Source: Pseudochelatococcus lubricantis
Lineage (GTDB): Bacteria > Pseudomonadota > Alphaproteobacteria > Rhizobiales > Beijerinckiaceae
Assembly (NCBI RefSeq): GCF_042432495.1
Contig: NZ_JBHLXC010000006.1
Location: forward strand, 186,001-250,000
Direction of reading: 5' to 3'
Length of the DNA: 64,000 bases
Shown: positions 1-10,806 of the stretch, in pieces
How the letters are laid out: every line of letters begins with the position of its first letter
Numbering within the stretch: the stretch's first letter is position 1
Translations under genes and position numbers: made by a program
The notes under the pieces: generated by a model
What the model saw: the letters and a program-made list of their open reading frames with translations, nothing else
Told to the model about the DNA's origin: nothing
Databases searched by the model: none

Positions 1-1055
1 GAAGGCTCCTGAAATTCTCCGTTGCCGGCCGGATGATCGGCGGCATCGACATAGGAGGCCGCGGCGCCGTGCACCTGCCGGAGCGCCGCCGCGTACTCGC
101 GCCGCAGCCGCGCCACGACATCGGCGGCGGGCGGGACGTCGTCTATCGTGCCGACACCCTGTCCCGCGCCCCAGATGTCGCGCCACGCCTTGGCGCTGCG
201 GCCGGGACCGAAGTCCATCCGGCTCTTGTCGGAAGCGGGCAGGTCATCGGGGTCGAGACCCTGCGCGACGATGCTGGGCCGCAGATAATTGCCCGGAACG
301 CCGGTGAAGAACGGCGTGTAGACGATGTCCTGCGCATTCGACCTGGTGATCATCGCCTTGTAGTCATCGGCCGCGTTGGCCTCGCGGGTGGCGATGAAGC
401 GCGTGCCCATGTAGGCGAGATCGGCGCCCATGGCCTGCGCCGCCAGAATGGCCGCGCCGGAGGTGATTGCCCCCGACAGGGCGAGCGGCCCGTCGTAGAA
501 GCGGCGCACCTCGCCGACGAGGGCGAAGGGGCTGAGCGTGCCCGCATGACCGCCCGCGCCCGCGCAGACCAGGATGAGACCGTCGACGCCTTCCTCAAGC
601 GCCTTCTCGGCGTGGCGGACGGTGGTGACGTCGTGAAAAACCAGACCGCCGTAGGCGTGAACCTGCCGCACGAGGTCGCCGGGCGGGCGCAACGAGGTGA
701 TGATGATCGGCACCCGGCGGCGCACGCAGACCTCAAGATCGTGCTCCAGACGGCTGTTCGAGCCGTGCACGATCTGGTTGACGGCGAAGGGGGCAACCGG
801 GCGGGCGGGATCGGCCGCCCGCGCCGCCTCCAGCGCCTCCGTGATCCGGACGATCCAGCCGTCGAGCGTCTCGGCCGGCCGTGCGTTGAGGGCCGGGAAC
901 GAGCCGACGATGCCGGCGAGGCACTGGGCGATCACGAGGTCCGGGTTCGACACGATGAACATGGGCGAGGCGATCACGGGCAGCGACAGGCGGCCGCGCA
1001 GCGCGGCGGGCAACCGGCTGCCGGCGGCGTGGGGAAGAGAAGAGGGCCCCGTCAT
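1..1055 (-). CDS. Nitronate monooxygenase / NPD-family flavin oxidoreductase (3' end cut by window edge)
   Basis: The reading frame opens at ATG 1055, overlapping the livF stop as ATGA, and stays open to base 1, so the C-terminus is missing. The N-terminal part (SLPVIASPMFIVSNPDLV) and the phosphate-binding glycine stretch CAGAGGHAGT near residue 160, followed by SGAITSG and MGTRF, are typical of the FMN-dependent TIM-barrel 2-nitropropane dioxygenase / nitronate monooxygenase family. Relatives oxidise alkyl nitronates or act as enoyl-reductase-like flavoproteins. It is the last visible gene of the Liv transporter operon, which suggests a catabolic role for the imported compound. The substrate cannot be told from sequence. 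Confidence 0.85.
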   Translation of the reverse strand, partial: MTGPSSLPHAAGSRLPAALRGRLSLPVIASPMFIVSNPDLVIAQCLAGIVGSFPALNARPAETLDGWIVRITEALEAARAADPARPVAPFAVNQIVHGSNSRLEHDLEVCVRRRVPIIITSLRPPGDLVRQVHAYGGLVFHDVTTVRHAEKALEEGVDGLILVCAGAGGHAGTLSPFALVGEVRRFYDGPLALSGAITSGAAILAAQAMGADLAYMGTRFIATREANAADDYKAMITRSNAQDIVYTPFFTGVPGNYLRPSIVAQGLDPDDLPASDKSRMDFGPGRSAKAWRDIWGAGQGVGTIDDVPPAADVVARLRREYAAALRQVHGAAASYVDAADHPAGNGEFQEP

Positions 1056-1762
1056 GCCGATTGAGCCTCCCGCGCCAGATACAGATCGTGCAGCCGGTCG
1101 AGGTCGACGTTCGCCGCCGGCTCGCTGAGCAGCACGCGGCCCGACCGCATCAGATGCACGTCGTCGGCGACGCCGACCGCGATATGCGTGTTCTGCTCGA
1201 CGAGAACGATGGTGATCGCTTCCTCCTTCAGGCGGCGGATGATGTCGAACACCTCCTTCACGATCACCGGCGCCAGGCCGAGGGAGGGTTCGTCGATCAG
1301 CAGGATGCGTGGCATCGACATCAACCCCCGCCCGATGGCGAGCATCTGCGCCTCGCCGCCGGAAAGCGATCCGGCGAGCTGGCCGTGGCGCTCCTTCAGG
1401 CGCGGAAACAGCGAGTAGACCCGTTCGAGATTGCTGGCGAACGCCGTCCGGCAGCGGCGCGGATAGGCGCCGAGGCTGAGGTTCTCCTCCACGGACATGT
1501 CGCGGAAAACCATGCGCCCCTCCGGCACGAGGATGATGCCGCGTTCGGCGAGGTCCCAGGCCTTGCCGCGCAGCGGCTCCCCGCCCAGCCGGATGTCGCC
1601 CTCGTAGGGGATGAGCCCGGCGAGCGTCTTGAGCAGCGTGGTCTTGCCCGCTCCGTTCGGCCCGACGATCGTGGTCAACGTGCCTTCACGGAACGTCAGC
1701 GAGACGTCCCACAGCACCGTGACGCGGCCGTAGCCGGAGCGCAGGTGTCTGATTTCAAGCAT
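1052..1762 (-). CDS. livF: Branched-chain amino acid-type ABC transporter ATP-binding protein LivF
   Basis: This 236-residue cytoplasmic ATPase is the second nucleotide-binding subunit of a Liv/HAAT importer. Visible motifs are Walker A GPNGAGKT (34-41), the signature LSGGEAQ near 134, Walker B ILLIDEPS near 158 and the switch region VLVEQN. Length and motif order match LivF. It overlaps livG by 8 nt upstream and the nitronate-monooxygenase-like gene by ATGA downstream, so these genes are translated as one operon. The neighbouring beta-oxidation genes suggest that the cargo is an organic or aromatic acid rather than an amino acid; that is inference. Confidence 0.93.
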   Translation of the reverse strand: MLEIRHLRSGYGRVTVLWDVSLTFREGTLTTIVGPNGAGKTTLLKTLAGLIPYEGDIRLGGEPLRGKAWDLAERGIILVPEGRMVFRDMSVEENLSLGAYPRRCRTAFASNLERVYSLFPRLKERHGQLAGSLSGGEAQMLAIGRGLMSMPRILLIDEPSLGLAPVIVKEVFDIIRRLKEEAITIVLVEQNTHIAVGVADDVHLMRSGRVLLSEPAANVDLDRLHDLYLAREAQSA

Positions 1763-2465
1763 GGGCGGCTCCCGTGTAACTTTCGATCACCGCCGGGTCG
1801 CGGAACACTTCCTCCGGCGTGCCGTTGGCGATGAGCTGGCCGAAATTCAGCACGACCGCGCGCGTGCAGAGGTTCATGATCGTCTCGATATCGTGTTCCA
1901 CGATCACGATGGTGAGGCCGAAGTGCGAATGAAGCTCTTTCAGCTTGAGCATGAACTGGCGCTTGGCCTGGCTTTCGAGGCCGGCGAGCACCTCGTCGAG
2001 CAGCAGCAGCTTGGGCTCGATGGCCAGCGCCTTGGCGATCTCAAGCCGTTTCAGCTCCTGCAGCGCGAGTTCCGTCGCGGCGTTGCGCTCGGCCTGCCGG
2101 GCCAGTTCCATGAACGAGAGGATTTCGTCGATCCGGCCGGGATCGTGACGCCCCGCGCCGAACGCCTGCGCGACGACGAGATTCTCCCGCACGGTCAGAT
2201 GGTGCATCGGCTGCGGAATCTGGAACGTGCGGCCGATGCCCGCCCGCGCGCGCTTGTGCAACGGCAGGCGGTTGACGTCCACACCCTTCAGCAGGATGCG
2301 TCCCTGCGGCTGAATGAGGCCGGAGATGGTGTTGAACAGTGTCGTCTTGCCGGCGCCGTTAGGTCCGACCAGCCCGAGAATCTCCCCCTCCGCAAGGGAG
2401 AACGACACGTCGCGCAAGGCGGTGAGACCGCCGAAACGAACGGTAACGCCTTCAAGCTTCAGCAT
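1755..2465 (-). CDS. livG: Branched-chain amino acid-type ABC transporter ATP-binding protein LivG
   Basis: This 236-residue ATPase is the partner of LivF. Walker A GPNGAGKT lies at 34-41, the Q-loop with FQIPQPMHHLTVRENL follows, and Walker B reads LLLLDEVLAGL. The ABC signature is not LSGGQ: the corresponding segment is LALQELKRLEIAKAL, a degenerate C-loop found in a subset of LivG proteins. Its start overlaps the end of livM by 14 nt and its end overlaps livF by 8 nt. The role as a Liv-family ATPase is secure; the cargo is not known. Confidence 0.92.
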   Translation of the reverse strand: MLKLEGVTVRFGGLTALRDVSFSLAEGEILGLVGPNGAGKTTLFNTISGLIQPQGRILLKGVDVNRLPLHKRARAGIGRTFQIPQPMHHLTVRENLVVAQAFGAGRHDPGRIDEILSFMELARQAERNAATELALQELKRLEIAKALAIEPKLLLLDEVLAGLESQAKRQFMLKLKELHSHFGLTIVIVEHDIETIMNLCTRAVVLNFGQLIANGTPEEVFRDPAVIESYTGAAHA

Positions 2466-3444
2466 CGCGCCGCCCCTTCAGGAAACGTTCCGCCAGCCCC
2501 AGCAGCCCGTTGGGCGCCAGCAGGATCATGGCGGCGAGCAGGAAACCGAGCAGGATCTGGTGCCCGACGGCAATGATGGATTTCGCGACCACCTGATCGA
2601 ACAGGTAGATGATCACCGCGCCGCCGATCGGCCCGAAGGTCGTCCGGTAGCCGCCGAAGATGGCCGCGATGATCGGCAGCACGCTCCACACGCCGGAGAA
2701 GGCGTAATCGGGTTCCAGAAAGCCGATGATGTGCGCGTTTAGCGCGCCGAACACGCCGGTGATGAAGGCGGACAGCGCCAGCATCCACGCTTTCAGCAGC
2801 ATGCTGTTCACGCCGACGACGCGGGTTGCGTCCTCGCTGTCGGCGATCGCCCGCAGGGCCGTGCCGACGAGGCTCCGGCGCACGAGCGCATAGACGAGCG
2901 CGCACAGCGCCACGACCACCACCAGCAGGACGTAGCTGCCGCTGCGGCTGGCAAGATCGAGCCCAAGGACCGCCGGAAGCTGGGGAATGGCTTGAAAGCC
3001 GGCGGCGCCGCCCGTCAGCCAGGACAACTCCGTGGCGAGGATGCGGAAGATCTGCGAATAGGCGAGGATGGCGAGGGCAAAATAGGGCCCCGAAAGCCGC
3101 AGCGCCGGTATCATCAGCAGCGACGCGCCGACGGCGATCACGCCAGCCAGCGGTACGCTCAGCAGCACCGGCAGGCCGAGCTTCGCCGACAGGAGCGCCG
3201 AGGCATAGGAGCCGACGCCGAAGAATGCCGCATGCCCGAAGGACACCATGCCGCCGAGGTTGCCGAGCAGCGCCCACGCCAGCGAGATGCCCGCCAGGAT
3301 GAGGGCGGAGATCAGCAGCCCCAGGAAGTAGTTGCCGGCACCGGCCGCGAGCGGCAGTGCGGCGAGGACGAGAGCGATGCCGACGAACACGATGGACGAG
3401 GGCCAGGAAGACGGCCGGGAAACGGATGGAGCGTGTGATGACAT
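2452..3444 (-). CDS. livM: Branched-chain amino acid-type ABC transporter permease LivM
   Basis: The 330-residue protein is strongly hydrophobic with about nine predicted membrane segments. It carries the LivM-type cores LAWALLGNLGGMVSFGHAAFFGVGSY and GTALRAIADSEDATRVVGVN, the latter being the cytoplasmic loop that docks on the ATPases. It lies between livH and livG with short gaps or overlaps (9 nt after livH, 14 nt into livG), so it belongs to the same operon. With LivH it forms the translocation pore for the cargo bound by the protein encoded at 4474-5640. Confidence 0.92.
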   Translation of the reverse strand: MSSHAPSVSRPSSWPSSIVFVGIALVLAALPLAAGAGNYFLGLLISALILAGISLAWALLGNLGGMVSFGHAAFFGVGSYASALLSAKLGLPVLLSVPLAGVIAVGASLLMIPALRLSGPYFALAILAYSQIFRILATELSWLTGGAAGFQAIPQLPAVLGLDLASRSGSYVLLVVVVALCALVYALVRRSLVGTALRAIADSEDATRVVGVNSMLLKAWMLALSAFITGVFGALNAHIIGFLEPDYAFSGVWSVLPIIAAIFGGYRTTFGPIGGAVIIYLFDQVVAKSIIAVGHQILLGFLLAAMILLAPNGLLGLAERFLKGRRDAEA

Positions 3445-3453
3445 CGATGTTTC

Positions 3454-4326
3454 CTAACCCCGACGGGCGCGCGCGCCGAACAGACCGGTCGGCAGGAAAA
3501 AGAGGACGAGCAGGAACAGCGCCATGCCGGCAAGCTCCTGAAGCGCGGAACTCGCGAGGGTGACGGTCAGCGCCTCCGTGACGCCGAGCAGGATGGCGCC
3601 GAGGAACACGCCCGGAATGGAGCCCACGCCCGCCAGCACGGTGACGATGAAGGCCTTGACCGTGAACGCATGGCCGATGGACGGCTGCACGACGCTCATG
3701 GTGTAGAGCGCGACGCCGGCGACGCTGGCGAGAACGCCTGCCGCGATGAAGGCGACATATTCCGTGCGCACGGGGTTGATGCCCATCAGCCGGGCGGCGT
3801 CGCGGTTCGACGAAACGGCGCGCACCGCCTGCCCGTACCAGCTTCCCTTCAGCCACCACCACAGCCCCCCCATCAGCAGCAGGCTGACGGCGAAGGCGAC
3901 GACCTCGCCGTTCATGGCGAACAGCGGGCCGATGGAGACGGCGTCCTGCAGCAGGGGCGAGGTCGTCGTGCGCACATCGCTGGCGAAAGCGAGCAGGATG
4001 GCGTTGGTAATGATGATACCGACCGCGAAGGTCAGAATCAGCGAGTTCAGCTCCCGATGTTCGCGGATCCGGTTGATCATCAGGAACAATACCGCGCTCA
4101 GGCCGCCTACCAGCACAAGCGCCAGCGGTATCGCGGCATATGGATTGAGCCCCGTGTTCGTCTCGACGAAATAGGCGGCATATGCGGCGAGCAGCACCAG
4201 TTCGCCATGCGCCAGATTGATGATGCGCATGGTTCCGAACGCAATGGCGAGGCCCAGCGCCACGAGCGCATACACGCTGCCGACGAGGATTCCGGAAAAT
4301 ATCGCCTGAAGAACGAGTTCTATCAT
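3454..4326 (-). CDS. livH: Branched-chain amino acid-type ABC transporter permease LivH
   Basis: The protein has 290 residues when started at ATG 4326 (MIELVLQAIFSGILVGSVYAL), which has an AGGAG ribosome site six bases upstream; the frame is open further upstream but the extension is low in hydrophobicity and unlike the family. Diagnostic LivH features are ALGLAIAFGTMRIINLAHGEL near residue 30 and the loop AVRAVSSNRDAARLMGIN. About eight membrane segments are visible. It is the first membrane subunit after the binding protein gene, separated from it by 147 bp. Confidence 0.92.
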   Translation of the reverse strand: MIELVLQAIFSGILVGSVYALVALGLAIAFGTMRIINLAHGELVLLAAYAAYFVETNTGLNPYAAIPLALVLVGGLSAVLFLMINRIREHRELNSLILTFAVGIIITNAILLAFASDVRTTTSPLLQDAVSIGPLFAMNGEVVAFAVSLLLMGGLWWWLKGSWYGQAVRAVSSNRDAARLMGINPVRTEYVAFIAAGVLASVAGVALYTMSVVQPSIGHAFTVKAFIVTVLAGVGSIPGVFLGAILLGVTEALTVTLASSALQELAGMALFLLVLFFLPTGLFGARARRG

Positions 4327-4473
4327 TTCGGCTCCTGAGATCGGGCGAACGATCGGAGGTGTCGAACCGTCGCCGGTCCGGCCCCGCGCCCGACATGCTG
4401 TTTCTGGAACTGCCCGCCTCAGCCGCGCGGACGGTGGCCGCACGGCGTGCCGGCGTTCATGCGCGGGCCGCTC

Positions 4474-5640
4474 TTACCAGGGCAGGCCGGGGTAGACGAT
4501 GGAGCCGTTCGCGTTGGCCTGCGGCGATACGAGGACGATCTTGCCATCGCGGTGCTGGCCCATGCTCAGCGAGAAGAAGGGGTTGTCGCCCGTCTCGTCG
4601 AACTTGACACGGCCGAGCAGCGTCTGCCGGTCGGTCTTGCGCATCTCGTCGGGGAGGCCGCCCTTGTCGAGCGTGCCTGCCTCCGCCGCGCGGGAGATGG
4701 CCTCCAGCAGGATCGTGGTTTCCACGAAGCTGAGCGTGGCGAGATACTCGATGTCCTTGTTGTACACTTCCCGGTAAAGGTCCGCGAAACGCTTGCCCTC
4801 GGGGTCGTTGACCTCGACCGGGAAGGGCACGAACGACGTGCCGACCACATTGTTCATGAGGTCCGGGAACTCGCTGTACATCTTCGGCGTCGCGAGTGAC
4901 CACACGCCGACGATGAGCTTGACGTCGGGCTTCAGAACCTTCGCCGCGCGGATGATGCCGACATAGTCGTTCTCATAGGCGGACATGACGATCATGTCCG
5001 CCTTGTCGCGCAGTTTCACCTTGTTGATGATTGGTTTGAAGTCCGTGATGGCGGGATCGAAGCTGTGGACGGTGACCTTGACGCCCTTTTCCGCGAGCGA
5101 CTGCTCCAGCCCCTTCGCCAGCAAGGCAGGCGCCTCGCGCGTGGAGGCGATGATGGACACGGCCGAAGGCTTCAACTCGGCGACCAGGTTTTCGACGCCG
5201 CGCTGGTAGCCGGCGTTGTTGTTGATCCGGAAGAACGTCTTCAGTCCGCGGGCGGTCAGCTCGTCGCTCACGGCGCCGGCGGTGATGTACACCTTGCCGA
5301 GGTTGTTGGAAGCGGCCGACGCCGGGCCGATGATGTTGGAGCCATAGCCGCCGATGACAGCCACCGCGCCGTCGTTCACGAGCTTCTCAACCGCCGAGAC
5401 CGCCTTCGCCGGCGTGCTCTCGTCGTCGATCACCTCGACCTTGAACTTGTACTTGTCCGACCTCTCGTTGAACTGCCGGACGGCAATCTGCATGCCTTCG
5501 GTAAAGGTCTGGCCCGAGCGCGCGAGCGACCCCGTCAGCGGCATGTGCGCGCCGATCAGGAGTTCCTCGGCGGAAGCAGCCGCCGTCCCCACCGCCATCG
5601 CCAGCGCGAGCGACAACGACACGATACTCTTGCGGATCAT
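4474..5640 (-). CDS. Liv-type ABC transporter periplasmic substrate-binding protein
   Basis: The 388-residue protein begins at ATG 5640, chosen because GGAGG lies upstream and a Sec signal peptide follows (MIRKSIVSLSLALAMAVGTAAASA). The mature part starts EELLIGAHMPLTGSLARSGQ, the usual opening of type I periplasmic binding proteins of the HAAT family (LivK-like, Peripla_BP_6). It captures the cargo of the LivHMGF importer in the periplasm. It heads the minus-strand operon and is divergent from the beta-oxidation operon across a 499-bp region. Liv-type binding proteins of soil alphaproteobacteria often bind aromatic or dicarboxylic acids, which fits the neighbours. Confidence 0.9.
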   Translation of the reverse strand: MIRKSIVSLSLALAMAVGTAAASAEELLIGAHMPLTGSLARSGQTFTEGMQIAVRQFNERSDKYKFKVEVIDDESTPAKAVSAVEKLVNDGAVAVIGGYGSNIIGPASAASNNLGKVYITAGAVSDELTARGLKTFFRINNNAGYQRGVENLVAELKPSAVSIIASTREAPALLAKGLEQSLAEKGVKVTVHSFDPAITDFKPIINKVKLRDKADMIVMSAYENDYVGIIRAAKVLKPDVKLIVGVWSLATPKMYSEFPDLMNNVVGTSFVPFPVEVNDPEGKRFADLYREVYNKDIEYLATLSFVETTILLEAISRAAEAGTLDKGGLPDEMRKTDRQTLLGRVKFDETGDNPFFSLSMGQHRDGKIVLVSPQANANGSIVYPGLPW

Positions 5641-5984
5641 GAAAGTCCTCCCCATGGGCACCCGACCGGATCGGGCGCGGACCTTTTGTCAGTGAACAGG
5701 GACGATTGCCCTGATTTTCTTGGCGAAGCCCCGGTAGGGGCATCCGCGTTCCTGATTGTCCAGAACGCCGGGCGATGGCGCGGAATATGCCATCCGCCGA
5801 AATCCCCGCATGCGCCCGGCATGCCGGGATCCGGCCGCGACTACGCGCCCCCGGTCCTGTCGAGATGCACTTCGCCCCTTTTAAAAGCGGCGCCTGCAAG
5901 ATGGATTGCAAGGTCGCACGCCGGCCGGCGAAGCGTGTGCATGGATGCCACAACGCCATATCCGTGTCAATAATGCGATACAAC

Positions 5985-6001
5985 ATTCTGCATTGCAGAA
6001 T
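5985..6001. promoter_or_regulatory. Operator copy 1: perfect 8-1-8 palindrome
   Basis: ATTCTGCA, one base, then TGCAGAAT form a perfect dyad. A near-identical site lies 108 bp downstream. The form resembles operators bound by IclR-family dimers, but no regulator gene is visible in the window, so the family is inference. It sits upstream of the candidate -35 box. Confidence 0.65.
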
Positions 6002-6043
6002 TATTTTAATCAGGATGTCGGGCGCGCCGTTCATCAAAATCGC

Positions 6044-6075
6044 TTGACACGCTGTGCTGCCCTCAATGATATAGA
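6044..6075 (+). promoter_or_regulatory. Candidate sigma-70-type promoter of the beta-oxidation operon
   Basis: A consensus TTGACA is at 6044-6049. Possible -10 hexamers are TGATAT at 6067-6072 (17-bp spacing) or TATAGA at 6070-6075. The box lies between the two operator copies, so a bound repressor dimer pair could bracket it. The start of transcription is not known. Confidence 0.45.
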
Positions 6076-6092
6076 TCGAAATGAAGAATTTA

Positions 6093-6109
6093 ATTCTGCA
6101 GTGCAGAAC
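6093..6109. promoter_or_regulatory. Operator copy 2: 8-1-8 palindrome with one mismatch
   Basis: ATTCTGCA, one base, then TGCAGAAC repeat the dyad at 5985-6001. It lies just downstream of the candidate -10 box, where a bound protein would block initiation. Centre-to-centre distance to copy 1 is 108 bp, about ten helical turns, which would suit looping or cooperative binding. Confidence 0.65.
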
Positions 6110-6139
6110 ATCGTGCTTGCGGAAGATGAGGGAGAGATC

Positions 6140-8218
<2,079 letters not shown>

Positions 8219-8326
8219 GCCCATCCGCGCTGCCGCGCTTTCCAGACGAACACCGATCTGCCGGCTGAGGTCGGTCTCTCGCCGGCCGGATTCCGGACCG
8301 GCGTCGAATCACCCGAAGGGTTCATC

Positions 8327-9520
8327 ATGACGGAAGCTGTAATTGTCTCGACCGCGCGCACGCCGATCGGCAAGGCGCATCGCGGCAGCCTCAATCTGAC
8401 GAAGGGCGCCGATCTGGCGGCGCACGCCATCCGCCACGCCCTCGCGCGCTCCGGCGCCGCGCCGGAGGAGGTGGAGGAAGTGGTGCTCGGCTGCGGCTAT
8501 CCCGAAGCCGCGACGGGCGGCAACGTCGCCCGCCACGCCGGCCTCGTCGCGGGATTGCCGGTCACGGCCAGCGGCGTCACCGTCAGCCGCTTCTGCGCCT
8601 CCGGCCTGGAAGCGATCGCGGCGGCGGCCCGGCGCATCGCGCTGGACGGCGTTCCCGTCGCCATCGCGGGCGGTGTCGAATCGATCTCGCTGGTCCAGCC
8701 TCAGGTAAAGCGGGAGCTGTTCCTGAACGACTGGCTGCTGGCGAACAAACCTGAAATCTACACCTCGATGATAGAGACCGCCGACAACGTGGCCGAGCGC
8801 TATGGAATCAGCCGCGAGGCGCAGGATGCGTTCTCCGTCGAGAGCCAGCGCCGCACCGCGTCGGCACAGCACATGGGCCTGTTCGACGACGAGATCGTGC
8901 CGATCACCGTTACCCGCGCGGTGACGGACAAGGAAACCGGCGAGACGCGCCACGAGGTGGTGACACTCGCGAAGGACGAGGGCAACCGCCCCGACACCAC
9001 GGTGGAGGCGCTGGCCCGGCTGAAGCCGGTGCGCGGTGACGACCGGTTCATCACCGCCGGCAACGCCAGCCAGTTGTCGGACGGTGCCTCCGCGTGCGTC
9101 CTGATGTCGGCGCAGGAGGCGGCGCGACGGGGGCTTGAGCCGCTCGGCATCTTCCGCGGCTACGCGACCGCCGGATGCGAGCCGGACGAGATGGGCATCG
9201 GGCCGGTGTTCGCCGTGCCGCGTCTGCTGGAACGCAACGGCCTCAAGGTCTCCGACATCGGATTGTGGGAACTGAACGAGGCGTTCGCGTCGCAGTCGCT
9301 CTACTGCATCGACAGGCTCAGCCTTGAGCCGGCGCGCGTCAATGTCAATGGCGGCGCGATTGCCGTCGGCCACCCCTTTGGCATGAGCGGCGCCCGGCTC
9401 GTCGGCCACGCCCTGCTGGAGGGGCGCCGGCAGGGTGTCCGCCATGTCGTCGTCACGATGTGCATCGCAGGCGGAATGGGCGCTGCGGGATTGCTTGAGA
9501 TAACAAACGGAACGATCTGA
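8327..9520 (+). CDS. Thiolase / acetyl-CoA C-acyltransferase (PimB-like)
   Basis: The 397-residue enzyme carries the full thiolase catalytic set: Cys90 in FCASGLEAI (acyl acceptor), His349 in GHPFGMSGAR and Cys379 in MCIAGGMGAAG. It cleaves 3-ketoacyl-CoA with CoA to release acetyl-CoA, the last step of the beta-oxidation cycle. It begins 108 bp after the bifunctional enzyme behind AAGGG and overlaps the next gene by a single base (TGATG), which implies translational coupling with the acyl-CoA dehydrogenase. Confidence 0.92.
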   Translation: MTEAVIVSTARTPIGKAHRGSLNLTKGADLAAHAIRHALARSGAAPEEVEEVVLGCGYPEAATGGNVARHAGLVAGLPVTASGVTVSRFCASGLEAIAAAARRIALDGVPVAIAGGVESISLVQPQVKRELFLNDWLLANKPEIYTSMIETADNVAERYGISREAQDAFSVESQRRTASAQHMGLFDDEIVPITVTRAVTDKETGETRHEVVTLAKDEGNRPDTTVEALARLKPVRGDDRFITAGNASQLSDGASACVLMSAQEAARRGLEPLGIFRGYATAGCEPDEMGIGPVFAVPRLLERNGLKVSDIGLWELNEAFASQSLYCIDRLSLEPARVNVNGGAIAVGHPFGMSGARLVGHALLEGRRQGVRHVVVTMCIAGGMGAAGLLEITNGTI

Positions 9521-10782
9521 TGGATCTGCGCTTCACACCCGAGGAAACGGCCTTTCGCGAGGAAGTCCGTTCGTTTTTCCGCACTGAAATCCCGCAGGAG
9601 ATCCGCAACAAGGTCTCGCAGGGGCGTTCACTGTCGCGCGAGGATTACATCACCTCGCAGCGCATCCTCTACGACAGGGGGTGGGCCGTGCCGCACTGGC
9701 CGGTGGAATACGGCGGGCAGCCGTGGACCGCAATCCAGAGCTACATCTTCATGGAGGAGCTGATGCAGGCGGCGGTGCCGCTGCCGCTGCAGTTCAATTG
9801 CTTCATGGTGGGGCCGGTCATCGCCACCTTCGGATCGACGGAGCAGAAGGAACGCCTGCTGCCCCGAATCGCGCGGCTCGACGACTGGTGGTGCCAGGGC
9901 TTTTCCGAGCCCGACGCCGGCTCGGATCTCGCCTCGCTCAAGACGCGGGCGGAGCGTGACGGCGACCATTATGTCATCAACGGCCAGAAGACCTGGACGA
10001 CGCTCGGCCAATACGCCAACTGGATGTTCTGCCTCGCGCGCACGGACCCGACCGTGAAGAAGCAGGCCGGCATTTCGTTCATCCTCGTCGACATGTCCCT
10101 GCCGGGTGTTTCCGTGCGCCCGATTATCACCATCGACGGCCGTCACGAGGTCAACGAGGTGTTCCTCGACAACGTCCGCGTCCCTGTCGACTGCCTGGTG
10201 GGCGAGGAGAACAAGGGCTGGGATTACGCCAAGTTCCTGCTGGCCAACGAACGCACCGGCATCGCGCGCATCGGCATGTCGAAGGAGCGGATCGCGCGGG
10301 TCAAGCGGCTGGCGCGCGAAACGCCGGCGGGCGAGGGGGTGATGTGGGACGACGCGGACTTCCGCGCCCGCGTCGCTCAGGTCGAGATCGAACTGAAGGC
10401 GCTGGAAATCACCCAGATGCGTGTCGTCTCGGCGCGCAGCCGGCGCGACAACACCAGGCCCGATCCCGCGTCCTCGATTCTCAAGATCAAGGGATCGGAG
10501 CTGCAGCAGGCCACGACCGAGCTGCTGCTCGAACTCGCGGGGCCCAATGCCTTGGCCGCCAGCCGGCCGGAGCTGCTGCGCAATGTTCACGAAGGCGATC
10601 TGGCGCCGGAAGGTGATGTCGCGCGTGAGGGCGATTTCACTCTGGACGATTTCACTCGGGACGACTTCACCTGGGCGGAAACGGCAGCCCCCGTCTACTT
10701 CAACAACCGCAAGGTTTCCATCTACGGCGGCTCGAACGAGGTGCAGCGCAATGTCATCGCCAAGGCGATCCTGGGCCTTTGA
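9520..10782 (+). CDS. Acyl-CoA dehydrogenase, large subunit type (PimC-like), with acidic repeat insert
   Basis: The 420-residue flavoenzyme has the FAD-binding signatures WCQGFSEPDAGSDLASL and GQKTWTTLGQYANWMFCLART and ends with IYGGSNEVQRNVIAKAILGL. In that motif the position of the classical catalytic Glu of MCAD (YEGT) is Gly, as is common in FadE-type subunits that work with a partner. Residues 358-385 hold an unusual run of short acidic repeats (EGDLAP, EGDVAR, EGDFT, LDDFT, RDDFT) ahead of that motif. It probably forms a heteromer with the product of 10807-11964 and oxidises the acyl-CoA to the enoyl-CoA. Confidence 0.88.
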   Translation: MDLRFTPEETAFREEVRSFFRTEIPQEIRNKVSQGRSLSREDYITSQRILYDRGWAVPHWPVEYGGQPWTAIQSYIFMEELMQAAVPLPLQFNCFMVGPVIATFGSTEQKERLLPRIARLDDWWCQGFSEPDAGSDLASLKTRAERDGDHYVINGQKTWTTLGQYANWMFCLARTDPTVKKQAGISFILVDMSLPGVSVRPIITIDGRHEVNEVFLDNVRVPVDCLVGEENKGWDYAKFLLANERTGIARIGMSKERIARVKRLARETPAGEGVMWDDADFRARVAQVEIELKALEITQMRVVSARSRRDNTRPDPASSILKIKGSELQQATTELLLELAGPNALAASRPELLRNVHEGDLAPEGDVAREGDFTLDDFTRDDFTWAETAAPVYFNNRKVSIYGGSNEVQRNVIAKAILGL

Positions 10783-10806
10783 TTTGCGGATTTGCGAGGA
10801 CTGATC

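Larger units (their letters stand above)
5641..6139. other. 499-bp divergent regulatory region, no gene
   Basis: This gap separates the Liv binding-protein gene from the beta-oxidation operon. Bases 5950-6110 are visibly richer in A+T than the flanks. They contain a TTGACA-led promoter candidate and two copies of one palindrome, listed separately. Short open frames in the left half have no credible ribosome site or family resemblance, and I see no gene there. Confidence 0.7.

Noticed and set aside
2459..4396. 645-codon minus-strand frame overlapping livM and livH
   Set aside because: It is a frame-shifted reading of both permease genes and its product is Arg-rich and not membrane-like.
4327..4473. 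Small gene between the Liv binding-protein gene and livH
   Set aside because: The 147-bp gap has open frames only as extensions of neighbours, with no ribosome site of its own.
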